Made by a program: the position numbers and the translations under genes
Shown here: positions 1 through 5,208 of the stretch, one piece after another
Position numbering within the stretch: the first letter of the stretch is position 1
Layout: the number at the start of each line of letters is the position of its first letter
Notes under the pieces: generated by a model
Database searches by the model: none
The model's input: only the letters and a program-made list of their open reading frames with translations
Told to the model about the DNA's origin: nothing
Assembly (NCBI GenBank): GCA_017613485.1
Contig: JAGADS010000363.1
Span: 1 to 6,028, forward strand
Direction: 5' to 3'
From: Treponema sp.
GTDB lineage: Bacteria > Spirochaetota > Spirochaetia > Treponematales > Treponemataceae
Length of the DNA stretch: 6,028 nucleotides

Positions 1-1581
1 AATGCATCAATAAAAGAACCTGCAAAACAGAATACAATGTATTTTGAATTTTCGGACAAACATCGCCAGACAATGCTTGCAAAAGTATCATCGAAAAAAA
101 GGCTTGCGTTACAGGCTGTTATCTCTGTTCCGTCTGGAAATGGACAAATAACTCTTGGGCTGATGAATAAAGGACAGGGTGAAAATGAATATGTATCTGT
201 TTCAGAGGTGATAAGTCCATCCATTGAGTTTGATAGAACGAAAAACGTGACGCTTTCTCTGTGCTTTGATCCGCAAAAGCCTGTTCCTACGGGAATGTAT
301 GTTACCTCATCCTTGCCATGCTCGCTGGATTCTGTCTCGTTTACTGATGCGATAATAGGCGTTGACTTTGAGAACAATATCTATGCCTCAGGTCCTTCTG
401 GTGGAGAGGTGAATCCTCTATCGATTGATTTTTCTGACGGTAAGAAAATCTTTGATACTTCAATGAGTGAAAACACTGTTCTTCCAAAAATTGAAATCGG
501 AGTTTATCCACAGTCACCAGGCAATGATATGGACAAACCTTCTTCCTCAACTTTTTTCTACGGACCAGATTCATTTGAGCTTTTTGCTTCGCCGAGTCAG
601 CATATTTTTACGCTTCAGACAGCATGCATGACAGAACCTTTTGCTGCGTTGAGCGAGGATGGCCAGAAGAAAATATACTCTGCATTCATGAGTGCAAATT
701 CAGCAGATGAATATGCAGTGAACGAGGACGGCTTTGTCACAAAAGGATTTGTCTGTGACCTGGGCTTTGTTTTTGAATGGCCGCAGGAAAGATGGAGATG
801 CAGGGATTACGGCCTTTATGTCTGGGAGGAATTCCCTGAGGTCCTGATATTTGACTTTAGGAATTACAAGGTTCAGAATGAATTCTTTACGAGGCTTGCA
901 TATTTTGTGGAGAAAAACGGCTACAAGGGAACTCTGGTCGGAGATGATTTTGTACGCGACAAGCACGGTTACAATGCACATGATTACAAGGGAGATGATC
1001 TGGCAAGATTCTTTACTCTTGTGAGCGAGAAAAAATTCAGGATAAATGAGCGTGAGAAAATCCTTAAGCAGATTTTGCTTGACAACGGGATAATCCTTAA
1101 CAATGGCGACGGTACATATTCTGGTGGAAAAGGAGCTGTCATTTCTATTGCAAGAGAATCAACCCCAGAATTACGCAAGACACTCATGGCACACGAAAGC
1201 TGGCATGGAATTTATTTTACAGATGCAGGTTTCAGGGATTATGTCTCTGGGCTTTATGATGCATTTGACAAGACATCCATGGAATTCCTAAGGACATATT
1301 TTTCTGTGTATCCGTCACTTCAATATGACATAAGGGATGATTACCTCATGCATAACGAATTCATGGCATATCACCTGCAGCAGTCTGTATCCGCAACCGG
1401 TCCTTACTTTAAGACAAGGGCATCATGGAACACCATTGCATCAAATAATCCTGCGGCATGTAATTATGTTATACGCAATGATGCAAAGGATTTTACAGAG
1501 ACAAGCCGTGCTTTGAGCCAGTATGTCTTTGAGCACTGGGGATTCAAGGCTGGATCAACTGAACTGGTGGAAAGAAAGTAG
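1..1581 (+). CDS. Putative zinc metallopeptidase (HESWH motif), 5'-truncated
   Basis: The reading frame is open from the first base to a TAG at 1579-1581, with no stop upstream of the first ATG (37). The gene therefore probably starts outside the window, and any signal peptide is not visible. Counted from the ATG at 37, residues 386-390 read HESWH, an HExxH zinc-binding and catalytic motif preceded by a helix-like stretch (RKTLMA). A glutamate at 441 in HNEFMAYH, about 50 residues on, is a plausible third ligand of gluzincin type; this is inference. The N-terminal 200 or so residues are rich in Ser, Val, Pro and Gly and look like beta structure. The middle, around 240-330, is aromatic-rich (EWPQERWRCRDYGLYVWEEF). 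I do not recognise a named family. The substrate is unknown, and location at the envelope or periplasm is only a guess. The HExxH could be fortuitous, but its placement before a conserved-looking Glu motif argues for a real enzyme. Confidence 0.6.
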   Translation, partial: NASIKEPAKQNTMYFEFSDKHRQTMLAKVSSKKRLALQAVISVPSGNGQITLGLMNKGQGENEYVSVSEVISPSIEFDRTKNVTLSLCFDPQKPVPTGMYVTSSLPCSLDSVSFTDAIIGVDFENNIYASGPSGGEVNPLSIDFSDGKKIFDTSMSENTVLPKIEIGVYPQSPGNDMDKPSSSTFFYGPDSFELFASPSQHIFTLQTACMTEPFAALSEDGQKKIYSAFMSANSADEYAVNEDGFVTKGFVCDLGFVFEWPQERWRCRDYGLYVWEEFPEVLIFDFRNYKVQNEFFTRLAYFVEKNGYKGTLVGDDFVRDKHGYNAHDYKGDDLARFFTLVSEKKFRINEREKILKQILLDNGIILNNGDGTYSGGKGAVISIARESTPELRKTLMAHESWHGIYFTDAGFRDYVSGLYDAFDKTSMEFLRTYFSVYPSLQYDIRDDYLMHNEFMAYHLQQSVSATGPYFKTRASWNTIASNNPAACNYVIRNDAKDFTETSRALSQYVFEHWGFKAGSTELVERK

Positions 1582-1596
1582 AAGAAAAGGAAAGGT

Positions 1597-1656
1597 ATGA
1601 ATCAGACGACAGACATAAGATGGAAACAAAGGCTTTCCTACAGTGCGGAGAAGTGA
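1597..1656 (+). pseudogene. Remnant of an HI0074-family nucleotidyltransferase-partner gene
   Basis: An ATG 15 nt after the stop of the preceding gene follows a purine-rich Shine-Dalgarno stretch (AAAGGAAAGG, 1586-1595) and opens a 19-codon frame, MNQTTDIRWKQRLSYSAEK, ending in TGA at 1654. The block DIRWKQR at residues 6-12 matches, from memory, the start of the HI0074 family of nucleotidyltransferase substrate-binding proteins, the HEPN partner of MNT-type toxin-antitoxin pairs, usually about 130-150 residues long. Nothing resembling the rest of that protein follows before gpsA, so this would be a decayed 5' end left by a deletion. It could also be an unrelated short frame or a small leader peptide. 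The call depends on seven residues and their position. Confidence 0.4.
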
Positions 1657-1694
1657 TTTTGAAATAAGGATTTTCATAGAGAGTTTCCCCTTCC

Positions 1695-1723
1695 TTGTCA
1701 AATATGCCCAAATGGTATATAAT
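1695..1723 (+). promoter_or_regulatory. Sigma-70-type promoter for gpsA
   Basis: TTGTCA (1695-1700) and TATAAT (1718-1723) are separated by exactly 17 bp. The -10 box is perfect and the -35 box matches TTGACA at five of six positions. RNA would start near 1730, giving a leader of about 23 nt that contains the Shine-Dalgarno GGAAGG (1739-1744), 8 nt before the gpsA ATG. This is the strongest conventional promoter in the window and probably drives both gpsA and ffh. Confidence 0.7.
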
Positions 1724-1752
1724 GGTAATACTCTCGAAGGAAGGTATACTAT

Positions 1753-2802
1753 ATGGATGTTAAGTCAGTAGGAATAATCGGAGCGGGTGCATGGGGAACT
1801 GCCCTGGGCTGTGCTCTTGCACGTGGCGGTCATACTGTTGAGCTCTGGGCTCTGGAACCGGATGTAACTGAGTCAATCAATAATGAGCATGAAAACAAGA
1901 GGTATTTGCCCGGTTTTTCTCTTTATCCTACAATGACGGCAAGTTGTGACATAAAGAAAGTCGCTCTGGACAAGGATTTCATCATTCTTGCAAGTCCCTC
2001 CCTCTATCTTGCCTCAACAATCACTAAATTTGTGGATGTTCCAAACGTACAGAACGGTACCTCAATTATAGGCTCGCTTACAAAGGGCTTTGTTCCTTCT
2101 GACGGTCTTCCTCATTTTGTTCTTGAGACCATGGAAAGTGCCCTTCCAGAGTGCTACAAGAATGCAACGGTTTACATAGCAGGCCCTTCTCATGCCGAGG
2201 AAGTTGCCATGGGAAAAATAACAGGACTTATCACGGCCTCGGAGCATCACCGCAATGCAATCCGTATGCGTGACATGATGCGTGTTCCGGGGCTTATGGT
2301 ATATGCCTCATTTGACACAATCGGTGTTCAGGTCTGTGCGGCTGTAAAAAATGTCATCGCGGTAGTTTACGGAAGCCTTGATGCCCTTGCAGAAACCAGC
2401 GACACATTCGGGGACAACACGGAAAGCCTCCTTATGGCAGCAGGCCTCAACGAGATTCAGACAATCGGTTTTGCCATGGGAGCCACTCATCCGCAGACAT
2501 TTACCTCGATAAGCGGAGTAGGGGACCTGGACGTTACATGCAAGTCAAAGTATGGACGCAACAGACGCTTTGGTCAGGACATAATCAAGACGGACATGCT
2601 CTCCAGATTCAAAGACCTTGATGACCTTATCGCAAACGTAAATAAGATAGGCTATCTTCCAGAGGGTGCCATTGCCTGTAAATATGTTCATCAGATTGCA
2701 GAGCAGAAAAACCTTAAGCTTCCGATATGCAACGCGCTTTACCGCCTCTTGAACAAGGAGCTTACACCCCAGGAATGCCTTATGTCCCTTGTACAGAGGT
2801 AG
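1753..2802 (+). CDS. gpsA: Glycerol-3-phosphate dehydrogenase [NAD(P)+]
   Basis: The enzyme reduces dihydroxyacetone phosphate to sn-glycerol 3-phosphate in the cytoplasm, supplying the backbone of phospholipids. The 349-residue protein is full length for the family. Residues 7-16 (GIIGAGAWGT) form the GxGxxG nucleotide-binding loop. LTKGF (109-113) carries a conserved lysine, and AGPSHAEEV (143-151) matches the family GPSxAxEV block. VKNVIAV contains the probable catalytic Lys199, and GVGDLDVTC with D258, followed by YGRNRRFG (267-274), is the C-terminal substrate-site signature. Between NVIAV and FGDN the loop seems about five residues longer than the E. coli enzyme as I remember it. The start is fixed by the Rossmann strand right after Met1 and by the GGAAGG ribosome site 8 nt upstream. 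ffh follows after 57 bp on the same strand with no clear promoter or terminator between them, so cotranscription is likely. Confidence 0.97.
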   Translation: MDVKSVGIIGAGAWGTALGCALARGGHTVELWALEPDVTESINNEHENKRYLPGFSLYPTMTASCDIKKVALDKDFIILASPSLYLASTITKFVDVPNVQNGTSIIGSLTKGFVPSDGLPHFVLETMESALPECYKNATVYIAGPSHAEEVAMGKITGLITASEHHRNAIRMRDMMRVPGLMVYASFDTIGVQVCAAVKNVIAVVYGSLDALAETSDTFGDNTESLLMAAGLNEIQTIGFAMGATHPQTFTSISGVGDLDVTCKSKYGRNRRFGQDIIKTDMLSRFKDLDDLIANVNKIGYLPEGAIACKYVHQIAEQKNLKLPICNALYRLLNKELTPQECLMSLVQR

Positions 2803-2844
2803 CAGTCAGTTTTAGCTTGAATTAAGTCATATAGAAAAATCCAG

Positions 2845-2875
2845 AAGGAGAAAAATGAAATGCTTGAGAAAATAA
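2845..2875 (+). promoter_or_regulatory. ffh ribosome binding site with a competing out-of-frame ATG
   Basis: AAGGAG (2845-2850) precedes two close ATGs. The first (2855-2857) is 4 nt away and opens a six-codon frame, MKCLRK, ending at TAA 2873-2875. The second (2860-2862), 9 nt away, is the ffh start and yields the canonical MLEKITGTFSS beginning. The two starts are five bases apart in different frames. The spacing favours the ffh ATG, but ribosomes could sometimes use the first. Confidence 0.6.
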
Positions 2876-4257
2876 CCGGAACATTCAGTTCGATTGTAAA
2901 GACACTTAGCGGTAAATCCAAGATTACGGAAAAAAACATAGAGGAAACAGTTGAGCAGATAAAGATGGCTCTTTTGGAGGCAGATGTAAACCTCCGTGTG
3001 GTACGCCGTTTCGTAAACAGTACAATAGAAGAAGCCAAGGGAGAAAAAGTACTTAGGGCTGTAGATCCGGGCCAGCAGTTTGTAAAGATAATCCACGATA
3101 AGATTGTCTCAATGCTGGGAGACAGTAAGACTGATCTTGCTCTTAAAGGTCCCGACACCCAGTCTGTCATTCTTCTTCTGGGTCTTCAGGGTGCAGGTAA
3201 GACAACCGCCGCCCACAAGCTTGCAGCACGTCTTAAAAAAGAAGGACGCAGGCCTCTTATGGTTGCATGTGACCTTGTAAGGCCTGCCGCAATTGAGCAG
3301 CTTTCAGTTCTCGGTCAGAAAATCGATGTCCCGGTTTACAAGGAGCCAGAATCAAAGAATGCGGTAAAAGTTGCCAAAAACGGTCTTGATTTTGCAAAGA
3401 AAAACGGTCTTGATGTCGTGATTGTTGATACTGCCGGTCGCCTCCAGATTGACGAGGAGATGATGGCGGAGCTTGTTGACGTAAAGAAAGCCGTAAACCC
3501 TGTTGAGACTATCCTTGTTGCCGACTCCATGACAGGTCAGAATGCAGTTGACATAGCAAAGAGCTTTGACGAGCAGCTTGGACTTACGGGTGTAATCCTG
3601 ACAAAGTTTGACTCTGATGCCCGTGGTGGTGCAGCACTTTCACTTAAGACAATTACAGGAAAGCCAATACTTTATATAGGTACCGGAGAAAAAACCGAGG
3701 ACTTTGAGCCGTTCTATCCTGACAGAATTGCAAGCCGTATTCTTGGCATGGGCGATGTTGTTTCTCTTGTAGAAAAGGCACAGGAAACCGTAAACCAGGA
3801 AGAAGCCCTCAAGATGCAGAAAAAGATGGCCAGAAACGAATTTACGCTCCAGGACATGCTTGAGCAGCTTCAGTCGGTAAAGAAAATGGGCTCAATGCAG
3901 CAGATCCTTGACATGATGCCGGGAATGTCAGGAATGGATGCAAGCCAGATGGATACCTCAGGCCTAAAGAGGCAGGAAGCAATAATCCAGAGCATGACAT
4001 ATAAAGAAAGGATGAATCACCTTATAATCGGTCCTTCAAGAAGAAAAAGAATTGCAAAGGGAAGCGGTACAAGCGTTCAGGAAGTGAACAAGCTGATCAA
4101 GCAGTTTGAGAAGACAAAGCTTACGATGAAAAAACTCAGCCGTAACCGTGGTGCACAGGCTAAGATGATGCAGCAGATGATGGGTGGTGCCGGCGGCATG
4201 GGTGGAATGGATATGAGCCAGCTGGCATCCAGAATGCCAAAGGGATTTAAATTTTAG
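2860..4257 (+). CDS. ffh: Signal recognition particle protein Ffh (SRP54)
   Basis: Ffh binds 4.5S RNA and signal sequences of nascent membrane proteins and docks at the receptor FtsY through a GTPase-GTPase complex. The 465-residue protein is of normal length. The N domain (about 1-90) has the ALLEADV motif at 37-43. The G domain holds GLQGAGKTT (P-loop, 108-116), DTAGR (190-194), TKFDSDARGG (G4 with the adjacent closing-loop motif, from 248) and GTGEK (274-278). The M domain has a Met-rich finger loop (DMMPGMSGM, 351-359) and the RNA-binding helix-turn-helix with SRRKRIAKGSG at 393-403. The tail is rich in Met and Gly (MMQQMMGGAGGMGGM, 436-450). The start is chosen because the N-terminus aligns with the family and lies 9 nt from AAGGAG. 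No gene for the RNA partner is visible here. The gene ends 7 bp from a convergent gene without a recognisable terminator. Confidence 0.98.
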   Translation: MLEKITGTFSSIVKTLSGKSKITEKNIEETVEQIKMALLEADVNLRVVRRFVNSTIEEAKGEKVLRAVDPGQQFVKIIHDKIVSMLGDSKTDLALKGPDTQSVILLLGLQGAGKTTAAHKLAARLKKEGRRPLMVACDLVRPAAIEQLSVLGQKIDVPVYKEPESKNAVKVAKNGLDFAKKNGLDVVIVDTAGRLQIDEEMMAELVDVKKAVNPVETILVADSMTGQNAVDIAKSFDEQLGLTGVILTKFDSDARGGAALSLKTITGKPILYIGTGEKTEDFEPFYPDRIASRILGMGDVVSLVEKAQETVNQEEALKMQKKMARNEFTLQDMLEQLQSVKKMGSMQQILDMMPGMSGMDASQMDTSGLKRQEAIIQSMTYKERMNHLIIGPSRRKRIAKGSGTSVQEVNKLIKQFEKTKLTMKKLSRNRGAQAKMMQQMMGGAGGMGGMDMSQLASRMPKGFKF

Positions 4258-4264
4258 ACCAAGC

Positions 4265-4999
4265 CTAGTCGATTACAAGGCGGGAGGCAACTTTTCCATC
4301 CGGGCTGTAGCTGCGGTTTGAGTTGGTCCTGTCCGGGAATGAAGTTACTCCTGTGTAATATGCGTAGTCGTATGTTCCTGCAGGAAGTGAAAGTGCAATC
4401 TGGTAAACTCCCGGTGTGACTTCCTCAAGCTGATAAATCCAGCTGTCCCAGTTTGTAAAGTTTCCTCCAAGGCGTACCTGCTGTCCAGATTCCCCAAGAT
4501 AGACGAAGTGAATGAGTCCGTCTTCTTTCTTTTCGGTTACAAGAGGAATGTTGCGGCTTACATCAAGCTGAGAGAGAACAAGATCTGCTTCCTCGTTGTA
4601 TTCTGTAATCGGGTTCTCAGGGTCAGTTGTCCAGAGTCCGTCCACAACAAGGCGGTAATTCAGTTCCTGTACGTTTTTGGGCAGTTTGAGTATGTAAAAA
4701 TACAGTGAATCATCGATTTCGTATTTCTCGTTCCTGAACTCTTTTATCTGGAATTTGTGAATAGTGCGGTATTTTTCAAAATCAAAGGCAATTCCTATAT
4801 AGCGGGCTGTGTTTTCCTGGGTAAAGATGACATAATCGCCCTTAAGGTACGGTTCCTGTACTGATCTGATAGTGGCTGCAATATCTGCATACTCATAGCT
4901 AGCCATCGAATCCGGATCAGGGACGATGACTTCCTTCTGTGACTGTGAACATGAAACAAAAAGACTTAAAATAATACCCAAAAAACAAATCTTTCTCAT
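4265..4999 (-). CDS. Lipoprotein with tandem CBM48/E-set-like domains
   Basis: The 244-residue protein begins with MRK, a hydrophobic stretch (about 4-15) and a lipobox ending FVSC, so Cys17 is the probable lipidated residue. Phe at -3 is atypical for enterobacteria but acceptable under the relaxed spirochaetal rule. Residues about 51-131 resemble an isoamylase N-terminal or glycogen-binding fold, ending in YRLVVDGLWTTDPENP (115-130). Residues about 161-243 are a clearer copy: VRLGGNFTNWDSW (175-187), then PGVYQIALSLPAGTYDYAYY (196-215) and a closing strand, as in AMPK-beta/CBM48 modules. No catalytic domain is present, so a role in binding glucan or another partner at the envelope is inferred, and sugar binding is unproven. 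The signal peptide fixes the start, but no Shine-Dalgarno sequence precedes it (the upstream RNA reads GCCGATAAATAAAAT). It is convergent with ffh and divergent from the gene at 5209. Confidence 0.8.
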   Translation of the reverse strand: MRKICFLGIILSLFVSCSQSQKEVIVPDPDSMASYEYADIAATIRSVQEPYLKGDYVIFTQENTARYIGIAFDFEKYRTIHKFQIKEFRNEKYEIDDSLYFYILKLPKNVQELNYRLVVDGLWTTDPENPITEYNEEADLVLSQLDVSRNIPLVTEKKEDGLIHFVYLGESGQQVRLGGNFTNWDSWIYQLEEVTPGVYQIALSLPAGTYDYAYYTGVTSFPDRTNSNRSYSPDGKVASRLVID

Positions 5000-5102
5000 A
5001 TTTTATTTATCGGCTTGCTGTTTTTTACTCTTAATAGGAAAAATGTTGTTTTTCATTCCGTTAAGGAAAGCTTTTGGGACTTCGATTTTTTTATAGCTTA
5101 CT

Positions 5103-5131
5103 TTGGAAACATAATTCCTAAACACTAAAAT
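5103..5131 (+). promoter_or_regulatory. Weak candidate upstream promoter
   Basis: TTGGAA (5103-5108) and TAAAAT (5126-5131) are 17 bp apart. RNA would start near 5138 and give the gene at 5209 a leader of about 70 nt. The -35 box matches only four of six positions, and AT-rich spacers yield such pairs by chance. It overlaps an imperfect inverted repeat, TTTGGAA-6 nt-TTCCTAA (5102-5121), which could instead be a protein-binding site. Confidence 0.2.
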
Positions 5132-5170
5132 GATTATTACCGATAAACTGAAAGAAGGGGACTAGGTACC

Positions 5171-5199
5171 TTGAATTATAGATATTTGCGGAGTATAAT
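5171..5199 (+). promoter_or_regulatory. Rightward promoter of the acidic-protein gene
   Basis: TTGAAT (5171-5176), 17 bp, then a perfect TATAAT (5194-5199). The expected start near 5206 is only about 3 nt before the ATG at 5209, which implies a leaderless or nearly leaderless message. It shares almost all its bases with an opposed promoter on the other strand. Confidence 0.6.
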
Positions 5200-5202
5200 C
5201 AA
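5175..5202 (-). promoter_or_regulatory. Leftward promoter of the lipoprotein gene
   Basis: Read on the minus strand, TTGATT (5202-5197), 16 bp, then a perfect TATAAT (5180-5175). RNA would start near 5168, giving the lipoprotein gene a leader of about 170 nt. The -10 box overlaps the -35 box of the rightward promoter by two bases, and its -35 box overlaps the rightward -10 box by three. RNA polymerase should be able to occupy only one direction at a time. Confidence 0.55.
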
Positions 5203-5208
5203 GTAATT

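Larger units (their letters stand above)
5171..5202. repeat. Inverted repeat forming the divergent promoter pair
   Basis: The left arm TTGAATTATA (5171-5180) and the right arm TATAATCAA (5194-5202) are reverse complements apart from one extra A in the left arm. The centre is 13 bp (5181-5193). The arms coincide with the -35 and -10 boxes of both promoters, so the symmetry is most simply explained by them, although a dimeric regulator could also bind it. Confidence 0.7.

Noticed and set aside
1622..1638. A GGAAA/TTTCC hairpin after the peptidase gene, as a terminator
   Set aside because: The stem is only 5 bp and AT-rich, and no T-tract follows.
2807..2835. A separate promoter for ffh using TATAGA at 2830-2835
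   Set aside because: There is no acceptable -35 box at 16-18 bp (CAGTTT is poor), and TTGAAT at 2817-2822 is too close.
2739..3170. A 143-codon minus-strand frame spanning the gpsA-ffh junction
   Set aside because: It is antisense to the clearly coding 3' end of gpsA and the 5' end of ffh; the product is a low-complexity Ser/Phe/Thr-rich chain typical of shadow frames.
5130..5165. An 11-codon frame, MIITDKLKEGD, in the divergent spacer
   Set aside because: It has no Shine-Dalgarno sequence, is very short, and its ATG overlaps a possible -10 box.
5171..5206. A TTG-started 11-codon frame ending 2 nt before the ATG at 5209, behind the purine run AAGAAGGGG
   Set aside because: It coincides with the promoter boxes, uses a rare start and has spacing too long for the purine run; better explained by the promoter.
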